Of a stretch of DNA of 64,000 nucleotides, positions 47,616 to 59,759 are shown piece after piece. Both the position numbers and the translations under genes were made by a program. Location: the NCBI GenBank assembly GCA_014526335.1, contig JACTAT010000032.1:11169882-11233881 (forward strand), in the 5' to 3' direction. Within the stretch, counting starts at the first letter, position 1. Each line of letters opens with the position of its first letter. The notes under the pieces were generated by a model. The model was not told the origin of the DNA. It searched no databases and saw only the letters and a list, made by a program, of their open reading frames with translations. Source of the stretch: Chrysaora quinquecirrha. Lineage: Eukaryota > Cnidaria > Scyphozoa > Semaeostomeae > Pelagiidae.

Positions 47616-49639
47616 CGCAATGAAATCGTCTCGCTGGTCCTAAGGGGCAATCAGTCACAATGCAACCACCATCGTAAAATAAGGAAAATAAGAATGACGG
47701 GATACAAAATAAACAAGTATACCACAAACAAAAGAAATTAACACAAAGTTTACAATCCAACGAAGGGGCAAAATGATCAAGATACATTTTGAGCAGTAGT
47801 AGGGACTTAATTGTGAGCTGTACAATTTCGGTGGAAAACACCAAACTTTAGATATCGAAGGTACTGTAAACGCATCCACGGGAACTAATTATTATTAAAT
47901 TCGATGCATATGGGGTTTTAGTAGAACGGTAAATAATCAAATTTGTATAGTCATGGGAGATACTCTATTCTGTAATCTTCGCTGGAAAGCAGCCGCAATA
48001 GGTTTGATAAGAAAAGCATTTAGGAAGCGGTTCAAACTCCGATTACCATGGGAATTGGGCTTCTATTCGGGAAAAAAACAACGGAATCACAGGGCCTGTT
48101 TCAAGTCAGCGGAACTCCCGCGCGGACGAAAAAAGAAGAAAATTTTAGGTTAGCGAGCGGCATTACGAAACGAACCCACATAAACAAGATAGCCGCCTCG
48201 AGCGCGGGATTTCCGCCAACTTGAAACTAGCCCTAGGCTTAATGTTAAATACTAATCACTATAAGGAATAAACTCTCAAGTCAAGAAAAAAAAAAGAAAA
48301 AAAACCTCATTCATGTTATAGTTCCTCTTCTGTATTGAAAAATTTTAGAAATTGAGCGCCAAAAATTCCGAGCTTCCTCGCAGGTCCGGTTAATTTGACA
48401 CCTTTCGATCCGACCTTTGCAATAAATAGGCAAGAAACCACATTTCACATTGCCCGATGATGGGAGATGGATCTTTCCCGAAACGTTGCCCAACTAAAAA
48501 TCAAAGGCTTGTCATGATAAGTGGTGACTATCATGTCTAATACAGTACGAAAAAATATGTTCTGAGGTCTTATCTGATTTGTCTTCCATTGCATCAAGCT
48601 CACAACTTAGAAAAATAGACTCTGTCTCCTCCGCAGATGCTAATGCCCAATTTTACGCTATCTTTCGAGCAAAACTTTGCTTGTTTCGGTTAGATGATTA
48701 TTTGAGGTTGCTTTAAAAATGTTGCCTCGGCTAATGCAAGATGAACGATTATAAAAAGACGAGGAATTTGGCAAAGGCGCTGCGTGGTGCTAACTTGTAC
48801 AAACATGAGTAGTAGGAGCCCGACCTTTGGTTTTGAAATAAAAAACTTTAACTTTAGCCTTATTAACATAACAAAACCAACTATTACCATCCTACCTGGT
48901 ATATTATGATATTCTAACGACAGCTTGAATTGAGACTTTTTGTTTTAGTTTTGCATGAACCTAAACTCAAATACATAACCAATGAAAGGGGAGAGTCCCA
49001 ATGATTGCCATCTCATAGTTTTTATAACGTTGGATCAAAATACAACTGATTTGATCAGTTGTTGAATGAGGTACATCGTTCATTTGATAGGCCTAAAGGC
49101 CAATTTTATTCATCTCACAAATTAAAAACAGCATAAAATGGACAAAACTGACTTTTGTAGCCCTCACAACATCCACTCAAGACTCTCGTAACATTTTTGA
49201 GATTCATTGTTTTGCGGGCTACTGAGCACACGGTCCTCCCATCAAGCTGTTTGATCATTTCAAACATAAATGTCTGCATATAAAATAAAATGAATTACAG
49301 TTTTCATAGGCACTGTGTCAAGACTCCTAGTAAACAGACAAATGCCTGCCTCTTAATTAATCATACTGATAATGCAACAATGTTGTTCGGAGTTGTCCAT
49401 GCCCGTTGAACTGAGACGTCCTTTAACGGTGGAGGAAATGCATGTATGAAATATACGAAAGTTTCACTATCCTGAAATTGCTGCTTTGTTTCCTATCGTG
49501 TAATCAAAGCTTGCTGTGCTGCTGTTTACATGCACGATTAATCGTCTTTGCACGCAAGATTTCGGCTTTTATTATGAGACAATTCTGTCTGGTAATTCGT
49601 TATGATGTGTGCATCAGCACCACTCTGAAAAGCAAATAT
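47616..49639. other. Spacer, unit 6
   Basis: Type without the AAAT/TIR insert, like units 1 and 3. The hammerhead-like core is near 48447-48490, with CAACTAAA instead of CAAATAAA after it. No gene is seen. Confidence 0.7.
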
Positions 49640-50643
49640 TCATCTCCTCGCGCTTTGGTTATCAGAATTGTTTGCATCGACCCTTGTTGTGGCATCTTCA
49701 TTTTCGTCACAGCATCCGAATTTTATTAAAACTCTTCTCATAATCATGACCATCTTGATTTTGAAAGACCTAATTCGGTAATAATAAATCACTGGGTTCA
49801 AACTGCTACTTAAAAACATGAATACTGCTGCCCACCTACCGCAGTTATAAATATCTGGGAATTGTTGGTCAATATCTATTAATTTGTTCAAGATGCAAAC
49901 AAGTCGTGGAATATAGCAAATGATAAATGTTAGGACCATGATTAGAACAGTAATAAAGCGATGTTTTTCTTCCTTTTTTCTTCTAGCCAAATCTCTTGCT
50001 GCCATAGCTGATGGCATCATTGAATTTCTTTTGTGAAATAAAGGATTTTCGCATAGCAACCGATCATCAGCAGCATTCCACTGAGTATTATGAGAGAGAC
50101 GGTGACATTCAAGACAATGTGGGGAATAATGCCAGTGTAGATTAGAGATAACAGTAATGGCCATGTTACCCATACAGCGCCTACTGAGATTTTATATTTG
50201 AATGAATTTGATCCAGAAATGTCTTGTCTATTCAGCGATGGTATATCGGTGAATCTTTGGATTCCAATAATTACAAGATGAAAGCCAGAGAGCCCACCAA
50301 AGCAATGGGATAGAAACGAATATGCTGTTTTCAATGTACATAGATGAATATCATTAATATCTAATATTCTTATTATGGCAAAAAGTGGTTGAACAATTGA
50401 ACCAGTCAATAGATCTGATAAGGACAGGGAACGAAACAGAAGATTGAAAGGTGTTTGAAGTTCTTTATCAGAAAATAACATATATATCACTATCGCATTT
50501 GATATTGTTGCTGTTATTGACGTTGTAATACTCACATATGCAGTTGCTGCTGCTGAAAATATCAATGATGACGTCATTTGAAAGTCGACGTATTGTAGGC
50601 CATAGCAGGTCAGTGAAACATTGGTTTGATTCGTCTTATTCAT
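49640..50643 (-). pseudogene. Class A GPCR copy 6 (one frame break)
   Basis: An open frame from 50643 covers TM1 to TM5 (208 residues), overlapping a C-terminal frame 49640-50173. The single break is a T-run loss near 50030. The first of the two start codons is lost (ATT), so translation would begin at the second Met. A Gly to Arg substitution (base 50433) sits in TM2 just before LSLSD, putting a charge near the membrane core. There is also a Leu to Ile change in KLIDID. Confidence 0.87.
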
Positions 50644-51340
50644 AATCTTTTTTTGTTACACAGAGTAACCTTTTTCCTGCCTTGAGATGTGATGTTATTG
50701 AAAGTAAAAGTTGCAAAACAGTTTTCTACTCTTAAAAACTGCAGCTGCTATTCAATGATTTCGATATTTGAATTATTAAAAAGATAAGCATATGGTTCTA
50801 CTAAAGCAATAAAAACAGAACGATTAAATGCTCATTTATTGCATGTGTTTTTATTGATTTGGCAACAGTAGATGAGCAGTCTCCCATAAGGAGTGGGCAG
50901 CGAATGAGGGTAGATGTGGTTAGATTGATTTTTGAAATTTTACAGTTCGCTGTTTACAAGGCAACTTTGATCAAGTTGACACGAAAAAGTGAGAATTTGA
51001 GGAAAAAGTGGAATGGTGGGGGTAGGTCAGGTGTCTGAAAGCTAGGTAAATCTGAAATCGCAACGGTTGGACATAGATTTTTGAAAATGATCCAGTCTAG
51101 AATTCTACATCATTAGCTAGATTTCTTAACGGTAGTGCTATTTGATAATGATAATCTTGAATTTGTAAAGTGGAGTAAGGTCTTTTTCTAGCACAATAAT
51201 TTTCCAAAAGAATATTGTTGGGAGAGGAGAATTTGATATTGAATTGATTGAAATTATTGCTAAAAATAAAACAGATCAACAATCATGGCCAAAATTTTCG
51301 AGACAACAGCCATGTAGACATACTAGCTTAAGCCTACTGG
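50644..51340. other. GPCR6 upstream region
   Basis: Slightly diverged version: an extra AGG near 50958 and a deletion of about 35 bases near 51181 compared with units 1, 2, 5 and 7. Confidence 0.6.
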
Positions 51341-51740
51341 TTTTTTTTATTCATATAAAGTATTTACCACATAGGATACGTTCTACTGTACTTCCTAATT
51401 TCAATACGACACTACTGTGACGATGCCATGAGGAGCAAAAACAATGACTACCTCATGGCCATAACATAAAGACATGCAGCTAGACTAACAACTACACTAC
51501 GAGCAATAAAAACCAAAAACAAAAACCAATGGATACTAAACTTGATTCTGTTTGACTTTAGATGTCGGGCTAGCATGGGGAAGAATTTGAGATAATAACC
51601 ATGAGAGTAGGTCACTCGGGTAAATTAGTTGGATGGGTAGATGCAAATGCCTGACATCTAATGGGAAACAGAAATTGCAAAGGAAAAGGAACATTTACGT
51701 AAGGGGATGGTGGTTACTTAGCATTGAAAATTTTAAGAAC
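51341..51740 (-). other. 3' UTR and poly(A) end of copy 6
   Basis: AATAAA (51346-51351) then A run; the large hairpin has one changed base (GACTTTAGATGTC). Confidence 0.72.
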
Positions 51741-54700
51741 TCAATCAAAACGATCAGTTTCGTGGATGAAACGTAAAGTCAATTTAAGAATATCTCTGTT
51801 CACTTCATTTGAAAGGTCTTTATCGCCATATAATAAAATCTGCGCCAAAGCAACATTTGACAAATTGACGATTTGAACAAATGGTCGTAATAATTCTACA
51901 ATTCCAGAGAGAAGATCTTGCCGCTGAACGTCAAAAGAAGGGCAGAGCAACAAAAAGTGCTCCGTATCCTCAATGCCATCGATTGATGGGCACATCGGGT
52001 TTATCGTATCCTTGAAATTATGCTTGAATTTGTGGAGATTCAACTTGCTGAGACCAACCCTAAGTTGAGTGAGATAGGATATTCTGACTTGGTCATGGAT
52101 TTCAAAGACAAATTTTGCAGGGGGGGGGGATTATTGATACGAGCTTTTTCTTAAAAACAGCAGCAGAAGGTGCAAGTCTCAATTCATGCTCAAGCTTATT
52201 CCATTCAGATAAACAATTAGGATAGAAACTAGACTTAAATTTTTCTGTCCTTGCCTTCAATCGCCCCATGACATCCTGGTTGCGAAGACTGTACTGCGAC
52301 TTATGAAGAGGGGGAATTGAATCTGATGTATACTCAGGGCTAAGATTGTTTAAAAACTTGTAGAACAAGGTAAGGCGTCTGCTCCATCTTCGGAAGCTTA
52401 ATGACTCCCAGCCAAGCTCTGTGTACAGTTTCTCTCACGATGTTCCCCTCCATGTTCCCGAAACAGCGAAAGCAGCAGAGTATTGGACTGACTCTAGCTT
52501 TTCAATTAAATTTGGCAAAATGATATTTTGACTGAATTCACATAATTTCGCAGGAATATGGTAAATAACGTCATCATAGTCCAGGTGGGGTCGAACATAG
52601 AACTTAAATAATTCGTTAAGTGTATGCCGGGGCAGATATTCGGAGAGATATTTCAGCAAACCAATGCCCTTTCTTGCTTTTGAGATAGCAGATTTGATAT
52701 GCGCTGAGAACGATAGTTTTGAGTCCAAGATAATTCCTAAATGTTTATGATCATTCACTTTCTTAACTGGTAGGTTGGATTATTGGATGATCAGTTTCAG
52801 TTTTTTTTCTTGAAAATGTCACTTCAACAGCTTGTTTTTGGGGATCAGGATTAAAAGACATTCTCCAGGCGTGAGCCTACTGATTTATCAAGTCTAAGTC
52901 ATTGTTTATTTCATTGGCAGCTGTATTGGAATCTTCTACCACTGTGAACAGTGATGTATCATCAGCAAATAACTTGGCATTGCACTTCAAGCCTACGGCT
53001 AGATCAAATATATAGACAAGGAAAAACAATGGTCCTAGAATAGAGCCCTGGGGCACCCCTGCTGAAATATCTCCCCAGCTAGAACTCTGTCCATTCAGTA
53101 CAGTCCTCTGCTTTCGATCCTTGAGAAAACTTTGGATTAGGAGAAGAAGTTGTCCCGAGACACCACAGAGTTTTAATTTATGAATTAGACCATCGTGCCA
53201 TACCCTGTCAAATGCTTTAGAAATATCAAGATACACAGAACGAACATCTAGAGGCGGATTACAGTCAAATGCTTGAATTATTGTATGTGTTATTGAGAGT
53301 AACTGGTTGACCGTTGAGTCTCCTGGGCGAAAACCTGATTGATTTGGATTAAGCAGTTCATGTGATGCAAGATGTATGCAAAGAGAATCATATATCAGTT
53401 TTTCAAGTATTTTCCCAAAAATCGGTAACAGAGAAATAGGACGGTAATTCCCCTTCAAATTTTTCTCATTTTTCTTATGAACTGGAACTACATTTGCATA
53501 TTTCGGGAAATAAACCACTCCTCAAACAATTTGTGAAAATTATTTTAAGTGGAAGAACCAATGAAGCATCGCTTAACTTTATCATCCTCACAGATATTTC
53601 ATCCCAGCCATGTGCTTTATTAGGATTAAACGATCTTATGATATTTAGTATCTTTTCCTCAGAGATGACAAAATCACTTATCAGAGTCGTAGTTACTGGA
53701 AGATTTTGTAGAATTTCACTCCCTGTGTTAATGGTCGTGCATTGATGTATGAAATAGTCATTGAAAGACTGTGCCTTTTCCGTAAAATCCGTTACAAACA
53801 CCCCGTTCTCTAGAAGAGGTGGTATTATGGGTATCTTTACTTTGTTTAGAACGGTGTTTATTAAAGTCCAGTAAGTTTTGCTACTGGTACCAAGATTAGC
53901 CAAGGTTTCACCAGCCTTACCGAAGTAACTCTGCTTGGCTTCCTCAACCAGCTTTGCCTCTTCAGATATCATGCTTTGTATACCTTCAAGTTTGTCGTCT
54001 GGCCGACCACTCCTCACAAAGCTTTTATATGCACGATTTTTCTCCTGAGAAAGTTTTTGACGCCTTGTGTTATCCATGGAGCTTGGCGAGGCCTAATTGT
54101 TTTAACATTATTTGGGGTGAAATGAGAATAAATGTTCAAAAGGACTTCATTGAATAGTTTTACTTGTTCTTTAGGACACGTCATTTTGTCAAGATGTGCA
54201 TGCCAAGAAAACATCTCAATGCTTTTCCTAATGGCTGCAAAGTCTGCCTTGTCGTAATACCAAATTTTGCGGGTGTATGGAGGTAAGGCTATGTCTGAAA
54301 CAGATAATTTACCGTGAACAATTTGGTGGTGGTACTGTTCATGTAGAGATGGATGGACACCAGACTCAATGATCAGGTTAGGTTGGTCAGTAAATATCAA
54401 GTCGATACAGGATTTGGAATCACCCATCAAATGGGTTGGTTCTACTATCGATTGATGAAGACCATTGTCTGAGGCTAGTGGCTCAAAAATGTTTCCTTCA
54501 TTATTTTCGGTGTCATTTTTCCACCACTGAGTTGATCTACAGTTGAAATCACCAGTAATGATAACGCAGAAAGGATTTTCAGCATGCATTTTGGATAGCA
54601 TCAACTCAAAGTTTATTGTAAAGTTTTCAAACTCCTCCGGATCCTGACTTGGACTTCTATAGATTACAGCGAAGAAGTACTTTTTCTTGTTCAATTGGAT

Positions 54701-55459
54701 TTCGTGCACAATACATTCAGGAAGAGTCACTAGGTCAGAGCGATTTTTTGAAGGGAGGGAATCTTTAACACACAGCCCAGCACCACCCCATTTCACATTT
54801 TGAGGATGGTTATTTTTAATAAACGTATATCCATCTAGTGCCAATCTAACTTCATCAACAGTGCTGTTAAGGTGGGTTTCGACAATTCCAATAAGGTCAT
54901 AATTATACACCGAATTGTAAGCCTCTATAAGAGAGACTCGTAGAAAATCACGTGCAGTAATACTATTTAAGTTCCAAGTACAAAAGTCAAGTGTTTCAGG
55001 GCCCGGATTCGTTTCTACATCACCACTCAGCAGAATGGTCCTGGAGACTAACCATTTTATATGTAGTACGGAGCATGCAACGCACGCTATGTAAAAGTAG
55101 ACATAGTGAGAATGAAAGTACTTATATCGAAAAATGACAGTCACGCCTATAGGGATTCGCTTGAAGAGTTCTAAGGTCACGTAAAGTACCACCTTCGCAG
55201 ACTGATGCATGCGGGCGAACAAAGGCAAAAAACATAACTCTGGTGCAACAGAGTGAACTGCAAGAAACTGTATTGTTAGTGCCAATGGAAGAACAAGGAT
55301 CGAGACTGCGATGAACAAACAACAAAACCAAAATAACTTAAAAATTTGAAAGTGAATTGCAAGTAGCCTAACATTTCTGTTAAGTGGGGACAAGTTTTGC
55401 ACGGATACATGGAAACACCCTATTGTTGCTCTCCATTGATTGATTTCAACCGGCATCAT
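51741..55459 (-). pseudogene. Retroelement copy 6, RT disabled, endonuclease intact
   Basis: A 481-residue frame (54014-55459) carries the whole leader, an intact 2A and a complete endonuclease through CIDLIFTD into the linker, the best 5' half in the window besides copy 3. The RT side is broken: one CATATTTC lost (53497-53504), TGG to TAG at 52877-52879 and an 8-base deletion near 52774 (both shared with copy 1), frame losses near 52400 and in a 10-G run at 52120-52129. RT pieces: 52877-53518 with FADD, 52435-52758, 52102-52368, 51741-52043. Confidence 0.92.
54998..55024 (-). other. 2A-like motif, copy 6
   Basis: GDVETNPGP in one continuous frame with leader and endonuclease, the cleanest setting for 2A in the window. 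Confidence 0.93.
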
Positions 55460-57627
55460 CGCAATGAAATCGTCTCGCTGGTCCTAAGGGGCAATCAGTC
55501 ACAATGCAACCACCATCGTAAAATAAGGAAAATAAGAATGACGGGATTCAAAATAAACAAGTATACCACAAACAAAAGAGATTAACAAATAAATAAATAA
55601 ATAAATAAATAATCATTTTGTTTAAAGCTGGTAGTATACAATAGTGCACACCAAGAGATGTGTACTAATTAATACCAACTATTTAAATACTTTAAATATT
55701 TTAAATACTACTACCAAACACAAAGATTACAATCCAACGAAGGGGCAAAATGATCAAGATACATTTTGAGCAGTAGTAGGGACTTAATTGTGAGCTGTGC
55801 AATTTCGGTGGATAACACCAAACTTTAGATATCGAAGGTACTTTAAACGCGTCCACGGGAACTAATTATTATTAAATTCGATGCATATGGGGGTTTTAGT
55901 AGAACGGTAAATAATCAAATTTGTATAGTCATGGGAGATACTCTATTCTGTAATCTTCCCTGGAAAGCAGCCGCAATAGGTTTGATAAGAAAAGCATTTA
56001 GGAAGCGGTTCAAACTCCGATTACCATGGGAATGGGGCTTCTATTCGAAAAAACAACGGGAATCACAGGGCCTGTTTCAAGTCAGCGGAAATCCCCGCGC
56101 GGACGAAAAAAAAAGAAGAAAATTTTTAGGTTAGCGAGCGGCATTACAAAACGAACCCACATAAACAAGATAACCGCCTCGAGCGCGGGATTTCCGCCAA
56201 CTTGAAACTAGCCCTAGGCTTAATGTTAAATACTAATAACTATAAGGAATAAACTCTCAAGTCAAGAAAAAAAAAAGAAAAAAAGACCTCATTCATATTA
56301 TAGTCAAGAGTTCCTCTTCTGTATTGAAGAATTTTAGAAATTGAGCGCCAAAAATTCCGAGCTTCTTCGCAGGTCCGGTTAATTTAACACCTTTCGATCC
56401 GACCTTTGCAATAAATAGGCAAGAAACCACATTTCACATTGCCCGATGATGGGAGATGGATCTTTCCCGAAACGTTGCCCAAATAAAAACTCAAAGGCTT
56501 GTCATGATAAGTGGTGACTATCATGTCTAATACAGTACGAAAAAATATGTTCTGAGGTCTTATCTGATTTGTCTTCCATTGCATCAAGCTCACAACTTAG
56601 AAAAATAGACTCTGTCTCCTCCGCAGATGCTAATGCCCAATTTTACGCTATCTTTCGAGCAAAACTTTGCTTGTTTCGGTTAGATGATTATTTGAGGTTG
56701 CTTTAAAAATGTTGCCTCGGCTAATGCAAGATGAACGATTATAAAAAGACGAGGAATTTGGCAAAGGTGCTGTGTGGTGCTAACTTGTACAAACATGAGT
56801 AATAGGACCCCGACCTTTGGTTTTGAAATAAAAAACTTTAACTTTAGCCTTATTAACATAACAAAACCAACTATTACCATCCTACCTGGTATATTATGAT
56901 ATTCTAACGACAGCTTGAATTGAGACTTTTTGTTTTAGTTTTGCATGAACCTAAACTCAAATACATAACCAATGAAAGGGGAGAGTCCCAATGATTGCCA
57001 TCTCATAGTTTTTATAACGTTGATCAAAATACAACTGATTTGATCAGTTGTTGAATGAGGTACATCGTTCATTTGATAGGCCTAAAGGCCAATTTTATTC
57101 ATCTCACAAATTAAAAACAGCATAAAAATGGACAAAACTGACTTTTGTAGCCCTCACAACATCCACTCAAGACTCTCGTAACATTTTGAGATTCATTGTT
57201 TTGCGGGCTACTGAGCACACGGTCCTCCCATCAAGCTGTTTGATCATTTCAAACATAAATGCCTGCATATAAAAAAAATGAATTACAGTTTTCATAGGCA
57301 CTGTGTCAAGACTCCTAGTAAACAGACAAATGCCTGCCTCTTAATTAATCATACTGATAATGCAACAATGTTGTTCGGAGTTGTCCATGCCCGTTGAACT
57401 GAGACGTCCTTTAACGGTGGAGGAAATGCATGTATGAAATATACGAAAGTTTCACTATCCTGAAATTGCTGCTTTGTTTCCTATCGTGTAATCAAAGCTT
57501 GCTGTGCTGCTGTTTACATGCACGATTAATCGTCTTTGCACGCACGATTTCGGCTTTTATTATGAGACAATTCTGTCTGGTAATTCGTTATGATGTGTGC
57601 ATCAGCACCACTCTGAAAAGCAAATAT
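55460..57627. other. Spacer, unit 7
   Basis: Type with the AAAT repeat and TIR segment (55588-55716, TIRs at about 55629 and 55709). The hammerhead-like core is near 56436-56480. No gene is seen. Confidence 0.7.
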
Positions 57628-58634
57628 TCATCTCCTCGCGCTTTGGTTATCAGAATTGTTTGCATCGACCCTTGTTGTGGCATCTTCATTTTCGTCACAG
57701 CATCCGAATTTTATTAAAACTCTTCTCATAATCATGACCATCTTGATTTTGAAAGACCTAATTCGGTAATAATAAATCACTGGGTTCAAACTGCTACTTA
57801 AAAACATGAATACTGCTGCCCACCTACCGCAGTTATAAATATCTGGGAATTGTTGGTCAATATCTAATAATTTGTTCAAGATGCAAACAAGTCGTGGAAT
57901 ATAGCAAATGATAAATGTTAGGACCATGATTAGAACAGTAATAAAGCGATGTTTTTCTTCCTTTTTTCTTCTAGCCAAATCTCTTGCTGCCATAGCTGAT
58001 GGCATCATTGAATTTCTTTTGTGAAATAAAGGATTTTCGCATAGCAACCGATCATCAGCAGCATTCCACTGAGTATTATGAGAGAGACGGTGACATTCAA
58101 GACAATGTGGGGAATAATGCCAGTGTAGATTAGAGATAACAGTAATGGCCATGTTACCCATACAGCGCCTACTGAGATTTTATATTTGAATGAATTTGAT
58201 CCAGAAATGTCTTGTCTATTCAGCGATGGTATATCGGTGAATCTTTGGATTCCAATAATTACAAGATGAAAGCCAGAGAGCCCACCAAAGCAATGGGATA
58301 GAAACGAATATGCTGTTTTCAATGTACATAGATGAATATCATTAATATCTAATATTCTTATTATGGCAAAAAGTGGTTGAACAATTGAACCAGTCAATAG
58401 ATCTGATAAGGACAGGGAACCAAACAGAAGATTGAAAGGTGTTTGAAGTTCTTTATCAGAAAATAACATATATATCACTATCGCAATTGATATTGTTGCT
58501 GTTATTGACGTTGTAATACTCACATATGCAGTTGCTGCTGCTGAAAATATCAATGATGACGTCATTTGAAAGTCGACGTATTGTAGGCCATAGCAGGTCA
58601 GTGAAACATTGGTTTGATTCGTCTTATTCATCAT
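57628..58634 (-). pseudogene. Class A GPCR copy 7 (one frame break, TM1 mutation)
   Basis: An N-terminal frame of 209 residues (58005-58634) overlaps a C-terminal frame 57628-58161. The single break is the same T-run loss as GPCR6 (near 58018). A base substitution at 58486 changes the TM1 Asn to Ile (SIAIVIYM for SNAIVIYM). This Asn is the most conserved residue of class A TM1, so the copy is likely inactive whatever the status of the frame break. Confidence 0.87.
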
Positions 58635-59356
58635 CCTTTTTTGTTACACAGAGTAACCTTTTTCCTGCCTTGAGATGTGATGTTATTGAAAGTAAAAGTT
58701 GCAAAACAGTTTTCTACTCTTAAAAATTGCAGCTGCTATTCAATGATTTCGATATTTGAATTATTAAAAAGATAAGCATATGGTTCTACTAAAGCAATAA
58801 AAACAGAACGATTAAATGCTCATTTATTGCATGTGTTTTTATTGATTTGGCAACAGTAGATGAGCAGTCTCCCATAAGGAGTGGGCAGCGAATGAGGGTA
58901 GATGTGGTTAGATTGATTTTTAAAATTTTACAGTTCGCTGTTTACAACTTTGATCACGTTGACACAAAGAAGTGAGAATTTGAGGAAAAAGTGGAATGGT
59001 GGGGGTAGGTCAGGTGCCTGAAAGCTAGGTAAATCTGAAATCGCAACGGTTGGACATAGATTTTTGAAAATGATCCAGTCTAGAATTCTACATCATTAGC
59101 TAGATTTCTTAACGGTAGTGCTATTTGATAATGATAATCTTGAATTTGTAAAGTGGAGTAAGGTTACACTTCCTCCAAGAAAGATCAGGTTAGAATATCT
59201 TTTTCTTGCACAATAATTTTCTAAAAGAATATTGTTGGGAGAGGAGAATTTTGTATTGAATTGATTGAAATGATTGCTAAAATAAAACAGATCAACAATC
59301 ATGGCCAAAATGTTCGAGACAACAGCCATGTAGACATACTAGCTTAAGCCTACTGG
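58635..59356. other. GPCR7 upstream region
   Basis: Full-length conserved upstream region; no additional feature seen. Confidence 0.6.
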
Positions 59357-59759
59357 TTTTTTTTTTATTCATATAAAATATTTACGACATAGGATACGTT
59401 CTACTATACTTCCTAATTACAATACGACACTACTGTGACGATGCCATGAGGAGCAAAAACAATGACTACCTCATGGCCATAACATAAAGACATGCAGCTG
59501 GACTAACAACTACACTACGAGCAATAAAAAAAAAAAAACAAAAACTAATGGATACTAAACTTGATTCTGTTTGACATTAGATGTCGGGCTAGCATGGGGA
59601 AGAATTTGAGATAATAACCATGAGAGTAGGTCACTCGGGTAAATTAGTTGGATGGGTAGATGCAAATGCCTGACATCTAATGGGAAACAGAAATTGCAAA
59701 GGAAAAGGAAGACTTACGTAAGGGGATGGTGGTTGCTAAGCACTGAAAATTTTAAGAAC
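59357..59759 (-). other. 3' UTR and poly(A) end of copy 7
   Basis: AATAAA (59364-59369) then A run on the minus strand; both inverted repeats present. Confidence 0.75.

Noticed and set aside
47602..47879. Minus-strand frames just upstream of the element's leader, possible ORF1
   Set aside because: Two overlapping frames are equally open, no RNA-binding or zinc-finger motif is seen, and the length changes between units. More likely 5' UTR.
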